Under the pieces are notes generated by a model. The model had not been told where the DNA came from, ran no database searches, and was given only the letters and a program-made list of their open reading frames with translations. 64,000 bases of DNA from VFMC01 sp050248155 (GTDB taxonomy: Bacteria > Actinomycetota > Acidimicrobiia > Acidimicrobiales > Ilumatobacteraceae), in NCBI GenBank assembly GCA_050248155.1, contig JBFWSW010000010.1, positions 34,527-98,526 on the forward strand, read 5' to 3'. The position numbers and the translations under genes were made by a program. Position 1 is the first letter of the stretch. Every line of letters begins with the position of its first letter. Positions 31,563 through 40,385 of this stretch are shown in pieces.

Positions 31563-34500
31563 TCAGAGGTCGCGGAAGGTGTCGTCCATCAGGTCGGCGA
31601 GCTCCTGGTCGTGGATCGCCTTCGAGCCTGTTGCCGGGCTGCCGCTCTCGACGCGCGACACGTGACGCAGGTCGTAGCCGCGCTCTTTGATCCGCCACGT
31701 TCGCGCCTCGACGAAGTTCCACGGGCCCATGTTCTCGGGCTCCTCCTGGAGCCACACCAGCTCACGAGCGTTGGGGTACCGGTCGAGGATCTGCAGCAAC
31801 TGGTCGAAGGGGAACGGGTACAGCTGCTCGAGGCGGACGATCGCCACCGGCGCGTTGCGCTTGGCGCGCTCGCTGATGGCATCCCAGCACACCTTCCCAC
31901 TGCAGAACACGATGCGCCGCACCGACGCGGTGTCGGTGACGAACGGATCGTCGAGCACCTCGTGAAACGAGCCGGTCGTGAGATCGTCGACGGGGCTCAT
32001 CACTTCCTTCATGCGGAGCGGGGACTTCGGTGCGAACACCACGAGGGGCTTGCGCACCTCGCGCCGGACCTGCCGGCGCAGGAGGTGGAAGTACTGCGCG
32101 GCAGTGGTGGCGTTGACGACCTGGATGTTGTCCTCGGCGCACAGGGTGAGGAACCGCTCGATTCGTGCCGAGCTGTGCTCGGGTCCCTGGCCCTCGTAGC
32201 CGTGCGGCAGCAGCAGCACGAGGCCGTTCTCCTGGCCCCACTTGTCCTCGGCGGCGACGAGGTACTGGTCGACGATGATCTGCGCGCCGTTGATGAAGTC
32301 GCCGAACTGCGCCTCCCAGACGACCAGGGCATCGGGGTTCGCCTGTGCGTACCCGTACTCGTAGCCGAGGGCTGCGTACTCGCTGAGCAGCGAGTCGTAC
32401 ACCCAGAAGTCGGCCTTCGCGCCGGGCAGCTGCGCGAGCGGGATGAACAGCTGCTCGTTCTCGTAGTCGACCAACGCGGCATGGCGGTGGCTGAACGTGC
32501 CGCGGCGTGTGTCCTCGCCTGCCATCCGGACCGGTGTGCCCTCGCACAGCAGTGAGCCGATGGCCATCGCCTCGGCCGTCGCCCAGTCGACCATGCCGGT
32601 CTCGTGGTACTGCTTGTCGCGTGCGGCGAACTGCCGGCCCAGCTTGGGGTGGACGGTGAAGCCCTCGGGGTAGCTGGTGAGCTGCCGGAACACGGTGTCG
32701 AGCAGCTCGCGGGCGACACCGGTGTCGACGTGGGGCAACACGCCACGTGGCTTGGGCGGCCGTGGTGCGCGCACGACCTCGGGCGCGTGCGCCCGCGTCT
32801 CGTCGAGCGCGACCTGCAGCTTGGACTGGAAGTCGTTCAGTGCGCCCTCGGCTTCGTCGAGGGTGATGTCGCCGCGCTTGACGAGGCTCTCGACGTACAG
32901 CTTGCGCACGCTGCGCCGCTCGGCGATGGCCTTGTACATGAGCGGCTGGGTGTAGCTCGGGTCGTCGCCCTCGTTGTGGCCGTGGCGCCGGTAGCACACC
33001 ATGTCGATCACCACGTCCTTGTGGAACTCGCGGCGGTACTCGTACGCGAGCCGGGCGACGCGGACGCACGCTTCGGGGTCGTCGCCGTTGACGTGGAAGA
33101 TGGGAGCCTGCACCGTCTTCGCGACGTCGCTGCAATAGATGGACGAGCGGGCGTACTGAGGCGAGGTGGTGAAACCGATCTGGTTGTTGATGACGAGGTG
33201 GATCGTCCCCCCGACTCGATAGCCGCTGATGTCGCTCATCGCCAGGCACTCGGCCACCACGCCCTGGCCGGCGAACGCCGCGTCGCCGTGCACCAGCAAC
33301 GACAGGACGGGGAACGACAGCGGCGGCTCGATCTGGTCCTGCCGGGCGCGGACCATCCCCATCACGATCGGGTCGACGGTCTCGAGGTGGCTGGGGTTGG
33401 CGGCGAGCTCGATGCGGATGTCGGCACCGGACGGCGACTCGAACTTGCCGGTGGCTCCGAGGTGGTACTTGACGTCTCCGGAGCCCTGCACCGACGAGGG
33501 ATCGACGTGTCCCTCGAACTCCTTGAAGATCTGGTCGTAGCTCTTGCCCACCACGTTGGCGAGCACGTTCAGCCGCCCTCGATGGGCCATGCCGAGCACG
33601 GCACCGTCGAGACCGTCGTCGGCGGCCTGCGAGAGGATCTCGTCGAGGATGGGGATCGCGCTCTCGGCCCCTTCGAGACCGAACCGCTTGGTGCCGACGT
33701 ACTTGGTGGCGAGGAACTTCTCGAACGCCTCGGCCGAGTTGAGCCGCTCGAGGATGCGGTGCTTCTCGGTCTTCGAGAAGTCGAGCTGGCGGCCCTCGAG
33801 CTTGCTCTGGATCCAGCGCTGCTCCTCGGTGCTCTGGATGTGCATGTACTCGACGCCGATGGTGCGGCAGTACGCGTCGCGCAGCACGCCGAGCAGCTCG
33901 CCGAGCGTCATCCGGTCGACACCACCGACGCCCCCGGTGAGGAACTCGCGATCGAGGTCCCAGATGGTGAGCCCGTAGGTCGCCGGGTCGAGCTCGAGCG
34001 GCAGCTGCGGCTTGCGCCACCGCAACGGGTCGAGGTCGGCGATGAGGTGGCCGCGCACCCGGTGGACGCGGATGAGCGTGGCGACCTGCATCTGCTTCTG
34101 CAGCATCGCCTCTTCGCGGTTGATCGGGTTGACGTCGGGACGCCACTTGACGGCCTCGTACGGCACGCCCAGGCTCTGGAAGATGCTGCTGTAGAAGCCG
34201 TGCTCGCCGAGCAGCAGCTCGTGCACACGCTGGAGGAAGAGTCCGCTTTCCGCGCCTTGGATGATGCGGTGGTCGTACGTGCTCGTGATCGTGACGACCT
34301 TGCTGACGCCGAACGAGCCGAGCGCCACGTCGTCGGCACCCTGGAACTCGGCGGGGTAGGCGATGCTGCCGACGCCCACGATGACGCCCTGGCCGGGCAT
34401 CAGCCGCGGCACGCTCTGAACCGTGCCGATCGTGCCCGGGTTGGTGAGGCTGATCGTCGCGCCCTGGAAGTCTGCGACCGCGAGCTTGTTCGCCTTCACC

Positions 34501-35225
34501 TTGCGGATGAGCTCTTCGTAGGCCGCGAGGAACCCGGCGAAGTCGAGGGTGTCGGCCTCACGCAGCACTGGGACGACGAGCGTGCGCGACCCGTCGGACT
34601 TGGCGACGTCGACGGCGAGGCCCATGTTGACGTGCGGGTTGTGGACGGCGCGCGGCTTGCCGTCGGGGCCTTCTGCGTACGAGCTGTTCATGTTGGGCAC
34701 GGAGTCGGCGATCGCCCGCACGATGGCGTACCCGATGATGTGGGTGAAGCTGACCTTGCCCTGCCCGCTGCGGCTGCGGTAGCCGTTGATCACCTTTCGG
34801 TTGACCTCGAGCAGCTTGGCCGGCACGTTGCGGAAGCTCGTGGCGGTGGGCACGCCGAGGCTGCGCTCCATGTTCGTGGCGATCGCGAGCGCAGCACCGC
34901 GCAGTGGTTCGCCGACGTCGTCGGTGACGGCCGGCGCGCTCGACGGCGCCGACGGTGCTGGCGCGCTGGGCGTGGAGGCAGCCGCTGGCGCCGGGGTCGG
35001 TGACGTGGCCGTGACCGGTGCAGGGGTCTCGCCGTTCGCCTTCGAGCCGTTCGTGCCGTTCAACTGGGCGCCGAAGGTGGCGGGCCTGCCGCCCTGGTAG
35101 TCGGAGAAGAACTCGCGCCACGATTCGGAGACGGCGTCCTCGTCGGCCAGGTACTGGGCGTACATCTCGTCCACGAGCCAGGAGTTCGCGCCGAAGTCGG
35201 GGCCCGCGTGATCGATCGCAGTCAT
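31563..35225 (-). CDS. kgd: Multifunctional 2-oxoglutarate dehydrogenase E1/E2 (Kgd type)
   Basis: This is the actinobacterial fused enzyme that decarboxylates 2-oxoglutarate with thiamine diphosphate in the TCA cycle and carries a succinyltransferase domain. The 1220-aa protein has an N-terminal helix (SWLVDEMYAQYLADEDAV), an Ala/Pro/Thr linker (about 45-105), and an E2-like acyltransferase domain with the active-site TSTYDHRIIQGAE (His319). The E1o part contains HRGRLNVLANV, HGDAAFAGQGVV and GHNEGDDPSYTQPLMY. It has no lipoyl domain of its own, as usual for Kgd. TACCAT lies 9 nt before the ATG. Confidence 0.96.
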   Translation of the reverse strand: MTAIDHAGPDFGANSWLVDEMYAQYLADEDAVSESWREFFSDYQGGRPATFGAQLNGTNGSKANGETPAPVTATSPTPAPAAASTPSAPAPSAPSSAPAVTDDVGEPLRGAALAIATNMERSLGVPTATSFRNVPAKLLEVNRKVINGYRSRSGQGKVSFTHIIGYAIVRAIADSVPNMNSSYAEGPDGKPRAVHNPHVNMGLAVDVAKSDGSRTLVVPVLREADTLDFAGFLAAYEELIRKVKANKLAVADFQGATISLTNPGTIGTVQSVPRLMPGQGVIVGVGSIAYPAEFQGADDVALGSFGVSKVVTITSTYDHRIIQGAESGLFLQRVHELLLGEHGFYSSIFQSLGVPYEAVKWRPDVNPINREEAMLQKQMQVATLIRVHRVRGHLIADLDPLRWRKPQLPLELDPATYGLTIWDLDREFLTGGVGGVDRMTLGELLGVLRDAYCRTIGVEYMHIQSTEEQRWIQSKLEGRQLDFSKTEKHRILERLNSAEAFEKFLATKYVGTKRFGLEGAESAIPILDEILSQAADDGLDGAVLGMAHRGRLNVLANVVGKSYDQIFKEFEGHVDPSSVQGSGDVKYHLGATGKFESPSGADIRIELAANPSHLETVDPIVMGMVRARQDQIEPPLSFPVLSLLVHGDAAFAGQGVVAECLAMSDISGYRVGGTIHLVINNQIGFTTSPQYARSSIYCSDVAKTVQAPIFHVNGDDPEACVRVARLAYEYRREFHKDVVIDMVCYRRHGHNEGDDPSYTQPLMYKAIAERRSVRKLYVESLVKRGDITLDEAEGALNDFQSKLQVALDETRAHAPEVVRAPRPPKPRGVLPHVDTGVARELLDTVFRQLTSYPEGFTVHPKLGRQFAARDKQYHETGMVDWATAEAMAIGSLLCEGTPVRMAGEDTRRGTFSHRHAALVDYENEQLFIPLAQLPGAKADFWVYDSLLSEYAALGYEYGYAQANPDALVVWEAQFGDFINGAQIIVDQYLVAAEDKWGQENGLVLLLPHGYEGQGPEHSSARIERFLTLCAEDNIQVVNATTAAQYFHLLRRQVRREVRKPLVVFAPKSPLRMKEVMSPVDDLTTGSFHEVLDDPFVTDTASVRRIVFCSGKVCWDAISERAKRNAPVAIVRLEQLYPFPFDQLLQILDRYPNARELVWLQEEPENMGPWNFVEARTWRIKERGYDLRHVSRVESGSPATGSKAIHDQELADLMDDTFRDL

Positions 35226-35344
35226 CGCCGATTGATGGTACTGCCTTGCCCCGGATTCGCCCGGGAGCGATCCGCTCCGAACCGGACCGGAAGATGACGA
35301 GTGCGTGCGGTTTTCCGAAGTGATGACTTATAGAATACCGGCCC

Positions 35345-35731
35345 ATGAGACTTCGACACGTTGCCCCAGCTCTGCTTGCCGGCGCGCTCGTCCTCTCCGC
35401 CTGCGGTGGTGGCGACGACGACAGCGGCGCCGACGCCACGACCCCCTCCGACGCCGACGTGGTGGTCAAGGCCGTCGACCCGTTGTCGTGGGACAAGGAG
35501 GACTACACGGCGACCGCCGGTGAGGTCACCATCGCCGTCGAGAACAACTCGAGCCAGCCCCACGACCTGCGGGTGATCGACCCGTCCGGCACGCAGCTCG
35601 CGCTCGACCTCAACATCCCGAGCAAGGGCGACGTCGAGAGCGGGACGCTCACGCTGACCCCGGGCGCCTACACGCTCATCTGCACGATTCCTGGCCACTC
35701 CAACATGAAGTCGACGCTGACCGTCAGCTGA
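35345..35731 (+). CDS. Cupredoxin-domain lipoprotein
   Basis: This is probably a membrane-anchored blue-copper electron carrier or copper-binding protein. The 128-aa product has a lipoprotein signal ending ALVLSAC (Cys20) and a short acidic spacer. A plastocyanin-like domain follows with the four type-1 copper ligands in place: His73 (SQPHDLRV), Cys113, His118 and Met121 (ICTIPGHSNM). TAGAAT lies 8 nt before the ATG. It is a single-gene unit ending in a strong hairpin. Redox partner unknown. Confidence 0.88.
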   Translation: MRLRHVAPALLAGALVLSACGGGDDDSGADATTPSDADVVVKAVDPLSWDKEDYTATAGEVTIAVENNSSQPHDLRVIDPSGTQLALDLNIPSKGDVESGTLTLTPGAYTLICTIPGHSNMKSTLTVS

Positions 35732-35749
35732 TCGCACGAACCCTCGAAG

Positions 35750-35783
35750 CGAGACGAGCCGCCCCGAGGGGCGGCTGGTCTCG
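35750..35783. terminator. Strong bidirectional hairpin terminator
   Basis: AGCCGCCCC and GGGGCGGCT around a GAG loop, with CGAGAC/GTCTCG outside. It lies between the convergent cupredoxin and PuuD-like genes. Confidence 0.7.
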
Positions 35784-35797
35784 CGTTCAGGATCGGT

Positions 35798-36568
35798 TCA
35801 GGGCTTGAGGAAGATCTCGGTCAGGATGAGGACGACCACCCACAGGCCGAAGGAGGCGATGAGCGGGTTGCGCACGCCGGGGCCGTCGTAGAGGACGTTG
35901 AGCCCCTTGTTCGCCTGGCCCTTCCACGGCATGAGCTGCAGCGCGTTCAGCTCGAGCACGGCGACGATGATGAGCGAGATGATCCAGAAGCCCGCGACCT
36001 TGCCGCCACTCAGGTCGGTGGCGAAGGAGTACGGGCCGTGTCCGGCGTACACCATGAGGAACACGAGCGCCACGGAGAACACCGTGTTCTGACGCGACGC
36101 CATGCCCGCCTTGCGAGCGGCGACCGCTGCGTTCGGGTCGGCCTCGCCGCCGTTCAGCAGGTTGACCGCGTTGGCGAGGACGATCTTCTGGTTGCGCCAG
36201 ATGACGCCCCAGACGTTGAGCATCATGATCGTGCCGATGATCATGCCCAGGCTGATGGCGAGACCCTTGCCGCTCGAGCCGAAGCCGTCGGAGTAGTAGT
36301 CCTCGGTGATGCCGGTGATCAAGATGCCGGTGACGAAGGTGCTGAGCGCCGCCCACCGGAACCACCACAGTGCCTTGCGCGCCACCTTGTCGAGGGCGAT
36401 GTTGCGCGCCCGCCCCTCGTCGCCGTACGCGGCGAATGCCGGCACCTGGACGAAGTTGAAGTACCAGAGCAACCCGATCCACATGATGCCGGCGATGATG
36501 TGCAGCCAGCGGAACCCGAAGTTGCCGATGTTGTTCCTCGTGAAGAACCCGACGTAGTCCGCAAGCAT
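35798..36568 (-). CDS. PuuD-like (DUF989) multi-pass membrane protein
   Basis: This resembles the membrane part of PuuD-type urate oxidases, without the C-terminal cytochrome c domain. The 256-aa product has about seven or eight hydrophobic helices. It includes FRWLHIIAGIMWIGLLWYF, with the His/Trp-rich first helix typical of the family, and KALWWFRWAALSTFVTGI. The ATG at 36568 is preferred to the upstream GTG because GGGGGT lies 7 nt before it. It could bind haem through conserved His; urate activity is not shown. No purine genes are nearby. Confidence 0.8.
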   Translation of the reverse strand: MLADYVGFFTRNNIGNFGFRWLHIIAGIMWIGLLWYFNFVQVPAFAAYGDEGRARNIALDKVARKALWWFRWAALSTFVTGILITGITEDYYSDGFGSSGKGLAISLGMIIGTIMMLNVWGVIWRNQKIVLANAVNLLNGGEADPNAAVAARKAGMASRQNTVFSVALVFLMVYAGHGPYSFATDLSGGKVAGFWIISLIIVAVLELNALQLMPWKGQANKGLNVLYDGPGVRNPLIASFGLWVVVLILTEIFLKP

Positions 36569-36711
36569 TTCGGTACCCCCTGCTTTCCAAAATCCGACGG
36601 CGTGAACGTAGCACCAGCGTGCGGGGCGATGCACGAATCGTCACGCGAGGGCAACGCGACGGCCCCCCGGCCGATCACCGTGGACGGCGCACCACTAGCC
36701 TGACCGGCGTC

Positions 36712-38388
36712 ATGGCTCACGAGTTCATCTACACCTGCTACAAGCTCGCCCGGCACTACCCGCCCGATCGGACGGTGCTCGAGAACATCTCGCTGTCGTT
36801 CTACCCGGGCGCGAAGATCGGCGTGCTCGGCCCCAACGGCGCAGGCAAGTCGAGCCTGCTCCGCATCATGGCCGGGCTCGACGACGGGTACTCCGGTCAG
36901 GCTCGGCTCACCCCCGGCTTCAGCGTCGGCTATCTCGCGCAGGAGCCACAGCTCGACCCGGGCAAGGACGTGAAGGGCAACGTGATGGACGGTGTCGCCG
37001 AGGTGCAGGGCGTCATCGATCGCTACAACGAGGTCATGGCCATGTGGGCCGACCCCGATGCCGACTACGAGAAGATCGGGGTGTTGCAGGCCGAGCTCGA
37101 GGACAAGATCGCGGCCACCGACGCGTGGAGCCTCGAGCGCAACGTCGCGATCGCGATGGACGCGCTGCGCTGCCCGCCCGACGACGCCGATGTCAGCACG
37201 CTGTCGGGCGGCGAGCGCCGTCGCGTCGCGCTCTGTCGCCTGCTGCTCAGCCATCCCGACCTCTTGCTCCTCGACGAGCCGACCAACCACCTCGACGCCG
37301 AGAGCGTCGACTGGCTCGAGCGGTTCCTGCAGGAGTACTCGGGGACGGTCGTCGCGATCACCCACGACCGCTACTTCCTCGACAACGTCGCCAAGTGGAT
37401 CCTCGAGCTCGACCGTGGCCGTGGCATCCCGTTCGAGGGCAACTACTCGTCGTGGCTCGAGCAGAAGCAGGAGCGGTTGGCACGGGAGGAGAAGAGCAAC
37501 GAAGCGCGTCAGCGCACCCTGCAGCGCGAGCTGGAGTGGGTGCGCATGTCACCCAAGGCCCGCCAGTCGAAGGGCAAGGCACGTCTCTCGGCCTACGACC
37601 GGTTGCAGCAGGAGGCCGAGGCCGCCGAGCGGGGTCCGGACAAGCTCGAGATCAACATCCCGGTGGGCAAGCGCCTCGGCGACACGGTCATCGAGGTGCA
37701 GCACCTCCGCAAGGGCTTCGGCGACCGGCTGCTCATCGAGGACCTGTCCTTCTCGCTGCCGAAGGCGGGCATCGTCGGCATCATCGGCCCGAACGGGGCG
37801 GGCAAGACCACGCTGTTCAAGATGCTCACGGGGCAGGAGGCACCCGACGACGGATCCATCACGATCGGCGAGACCGTCGAGATGGCCTACGTCGACCAGA
37901 GCCGCGACGCGCTCGATCCCGACAAGAGCGTGTTCGAGGAGATCACGGGCGGGGTCGAGCACATGAAGGTCGGCAACCGCGAGATCCACGGGCGCGCCTA
38001 TTGCGCGAGCTTCAACTTCAAGGGCAGCGACCAGCAGAAGCGGGTGGGCGACCTCTCCGGCGGCGAACGCAACCGGGTGCACCTCGCGAAGGTGCTGAAG
38101 TCGGGCGGCAACGTGCTGTTGCTCGACGAGCCGACGAACGACCTCGACGTCGACACCTTGCGTGCGCTCGAGACGGCGCTCGACTCGTTCCCGGGATGCG
38201 CCGTCGTCATCAGCCACGACCGGTGGTTCCTCGATCGCATCGCCACGCACGTGCTCTCCTTCGAGGGCGACAGCCAGGTGAGGTGGTTCGAGGGCAACTT
38301 CAGCGAGTACGAGGCGTGGCGCCGCAAGGAGCTCGGCGCCGGCGCCGAGCAGCCCCACCGGATCAAGTACAAGCCGCTCGCCCGCTGA
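36712..38388 (+). CDS. ettA: Energy-dependent translational throttle protein EttA (ABC-F)
   Basis: This is a cytoplasmic ABC-F ATPase that binds the ribosomal E site and gates the first elongation steps. The 558-aa protein has two ABC domains without membrane parts: Walker A GPNGAGKSS (40-48) with LSGGERRRVALCR and DEPTNHLD, and GPNGAGKTT with DLSGGERNRVHLAKVL and DEPTNDLD. The linker is Lys/Arg/Glu rich (MSPKARQSKGKARLSAYDRL), typical of EttA. The start MAHEFIYTCYKL is conserved; TAGCCT lies 10 nt before the ATG. Confidence 0.95.
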   Translation: MAHEFIYTCYKLARHYPPDRTVLENISLSFYPGAKIGVLGPNGAGKSSLLRIMAGLDDGYSGQARLTPGFSVGYLAQEPQLDPGKDVKGNVMDGVAEVQGVIDRYNEVMAMWADPDADYEKIGVLQAELEDKIAATDAWSLERNVAIAMDALRCPPDDADVSTLSGGERRRVALCRLLLSHPDLLLLDEPTNHLDAESVDWLERFLQEYSGTVVAITHDRYFLDNVAKWILELDRGRGIPFEGNYSSWLEQKQERLAREEKSNEARQRTLQRELEWVRMSPKARQSKGKARLSAYDRLQQEAEAAERGPDKLEINIPVGKRLGDTVIEVQHLRKGFGDRLLIEDLSFSLPKAGIVGIIGPNGAGKTTLFKMLTGQEAPDDGSITIGETVEMAYVDQSRDALDPDKSVFEEITGGVEHMKVGNREIHGRAYCASFNFKGSDQQKRVGDLSGGERNRVHLAKVLKSGGNVLLLDEPTNDLDVDTLRALETALDSFPGCAVVISHDRWFLDRIATHVLSFEGDSQVRWFEGNFSEYEAWRRKELGAGAEQPHRIKYKPLAR

Positions 38389-38398
38389 GCCGATCGCC

Positions 38399-38707
38399 AT
38401 GGACGCCGCGCGCTGGATCACTCGAGCCTGCGCCCTGGTGTTCGTCGGTGGCATCGCCGGGCTGATCATCAGTTCGGTCGCCGGCAACAACAACGGCGTC
38501 GTGCTCACGATCGGCGGCGCGATCGCGGCGGCGGTGCTCGTGCAGCTCGTGGTCGCCACCATCACCGCACGCGGACGCATCGATGCTTTCGTCGAGGCCG
38601 ACGCAGAGCGCATCGAGGAGCAGATCGTCGCGCTCGTGCGCGCCGGCGCCGACGAGGGAGCCGTGCGAGCGCTGGTCCGCGACGCGATCCGCCTCGAGCG
38701 CCGATGA
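38399..38707 (+). CDS. Small two-helix membrane protein
   Basis: Not recognised. The 102-aa protein has two transmembrane helices (about 10-28 and 33-56: CALVFVGGIAGLIISSV and VVLTIGGAIAAAVLVQLV). An Arg/Glu/Ala-rich cytoplasmic helix follows (DAERIEEQIVALVRAGADEG). It lies 10 bp after ettA and overlaps cysQ by 4 bp (ATGA), so it is probably translated with both. Possibly an ettA-operon accessory; nothing more can be said. Confidence 0.75.
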   Translation: MDAARWITRACALVFVGGIAGLIISSVAGNNNGVVLTIGGAIAAAVLVQLVVATITARGRIDAFVEADAERIEEQIVALVRAGADEGAVRALVRDAIRLERR

Positions 38708-39483
38708 CGGTTCCGGAGCCAGAGCCCGACTCCGACGTCGCGCTCGCCCACCGACTGGCCACCGACGCAGGTCATCTGCTCGTCTCGCTGCGCGACGAGC
38801 TGATCGCTGCCGGCGTATCGGCGTGGCACCTCATGGACGCCGGCGACATGGCGAGCCATCGCTTTCTGGTCGAGCAGCTGCACGCGCAACGGCCCGGCGA
38901 CGCCGTGCTCTCCGAGGAGGGCAGCGAGGACCCACGGCGGTTCGACGCCAATCGGGTCTGGATCGTCGATCCGCTCGACGGCACCAACGAGTTCGGCGAG
39001 CGCGGTCGCACCGACTGGGCCGTTCACGTCGCGCTGTGGGAGGGCGGGCGGCTGTCTGCCGCAGCGGTGAGCCTTCCCGCGCACGGCATCACGCTCGCCA
39101 CCTCCCCACCGCCCGTCGTCCCTCCGTCCACTCGCCCCCGACCGCGGATGGTCACGTCTCGAAACCGCGTCCCATACGGCGCGGTGCAGGTGGCGCGAGC
39201 GCTCGACTGCGACGCCATCCGCCTCGGCTCGGCCGGCGCGAAGGCGATGGCCGTGGTGCTGGGCGAGGCCGACATCTACCTCCATCACGGGGGCATGTAC
39301 CAGTGGGACTCGGCCGCCCCCGTGGGCGTCGCCCTCGCGGCGGGTCTGCACGCCACACGGATCGACGGGAGCCCGTTCGTGTACAACGATCGTGACGTGT
39401 GGATGCCCGATCTGTTGATCTGCCGACCCGAGCTCGCCGAGCCGGTGCTCGACGTGCTGTGGGGTGAAGGACGAGAGGCATGA
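38704..39483 (+). CDS. cysQ: CysQ-like 3'(2'),5'-bisphosphate nucleotidase (inositol-phosphatase family)
   Basis: This Mg-dependent phosphatase probably removes the 3' phosphate from PAP/PAPS or acts on inositol phosphate. The 259-aa protein has the family metal site EEGSED (71-76) and WIVDPLDGTNEFGE (87-99), plus WDSAAPVGVALAAGL for the last Asp. The GTNEF variant resembles actinobacterial CysQ. It overlaps both neighbours by 4 bp, so ettA, the membrane gene, cysQ and the hydratase look like one operon. Confidence 0.85.
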   Translation: MTVPEPEPDSDVALAHRLATDAGHLLVSLRDELIAAGVSAWHLMDAGDMASHRFLVEQLHAQRPGDAVLSEEGSEDPRRFDANRVWIVDPLDGTNEFGERGRTDWAVHVALWEGGRLSAAAVSLPAHGITLATSPPPVVPPSTRPRPRMVTSRNRVPYGAVQVARALDCDAIRLGSAGAKAMAVVLGEADIYLHHGGMYQWDSAAPVGVALAAGLHATRIDGSPFVYNDRDVWMPDLLICRPELAEPVLDVLWGEGREA

Positions 39484-40307
39484 ACCTCACCGACCTGCAG
39501 GCGACGCGGTTCGAGATCGACGGCCACGTCGCCACGGTGTGGCTGCATCGACCGCATCGGCACAACGCGTGGACGGGACGCATGCACTCCGAGTACCGCA
39601 CCGTGCTCGCGCACCTCGACGCCGAGCCCGACGTCCGCGTCGTCGTGGTGACGGGCACACCCCCGGCCTTCTGCGTCGGTGGTGACAGTGCGGCCCTCGC
39701 CGGTCACGCCGAACGCGGCGCCTACGACTCCGGCGTCGCTGCGACCGTGCCCTCACCGGGGTACGGCGTGCGACCCGAGCTCGACCAGGACTTCGCGTTC
39801 CAGTTCGCGCTCCGGTTCCCGATCATCGCGGCGGTGAACGGCGCCGCGGCCGGCGTCGGGCTCGCCCTCGCCCTGTTCTGCGATCTCCGCTTCGCCAGCG
39901 GGCCCGCTCGGTGCACCACCGCTGCACCCAAGCTCGGCCTACCGGCCGAGTACGGGATGAGTTGGATGCTGCCGCGCCTCGTCGGCGTCACGCGAGCGAC
40001 CGACCTGCTGCTGTCCGGGCGGGTCTTCACCCCCGACGAGACGGCCGAGTGGGGCCTGTGGAACGACGTCACCGCCGACGGCGACGCGGCGCTCGACGCA
40101 GCGCTCGGGTACGCACGCCGGCTCGCCACCGGATGCGGACCGAACGCGGTGTCCGTCACGAAGCGCCAGATCTACGACGACCTGCTGCGGCACGACGTCG
40201 GTGCGTCGATCGTCGATGCGCAGCGACTGCTCGGTGCAGCAACGGCCACCGCCGAGTACCGGGAGGGCGTGGCCGCTCTGCGCGAGAAGCGACCGCCGCG
40301 GTTCTGA
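39480..40307 (+). CDS. Enoyl-CoA hydratase/isomerase family protein
   Basis: This is a crotonase-fold enzyme acting on acyl-CoAs. The 275-aa protein has the two oxyanion-hole strands, TPPAFCVGGDSAAL and AAVNGAAAGVGLALALFCDLRFA. The conserved KLGLPAEYGMSW segment follows, where Glu is kept, and then GRVFTPDETAEWGL. It could be a true hydratase or another crotonase. It overlaps cysQ by 4 bp and ends the ettA unit. Confidence 0.88.
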   Translation: MNLTDLQATRFEIDGHVATVWLHRPHRHNAWTGRMHSEYRTVLAHLDAEPDVRVVVVTGTPPAFCVGGDSAALAGHAERGAYDSGVAATVPSPGYGVRPELDQDFAFQFALRFPIIAAVNGAAAGVGLALALFCDLRFASGPARCTTAAPKLGLPAEYGMSWMLPRLVGVTRATDLLLSGRVFTPDETAEWGLWNDVTADGDAALDAALGYARRLATGCGPNAVSVTKRQIYDDLLRHDVGASIVDAQRLLGAATATAEYREGVAALREKRPPRF

Positions 40308-40385
40308 CCGTCCCGCCCCGGTCAGCGCGGCGTACACTCGTCACTCCGGCGGCGGGCCAGCGCCTCGCCGGACACGAGGGGGGCG

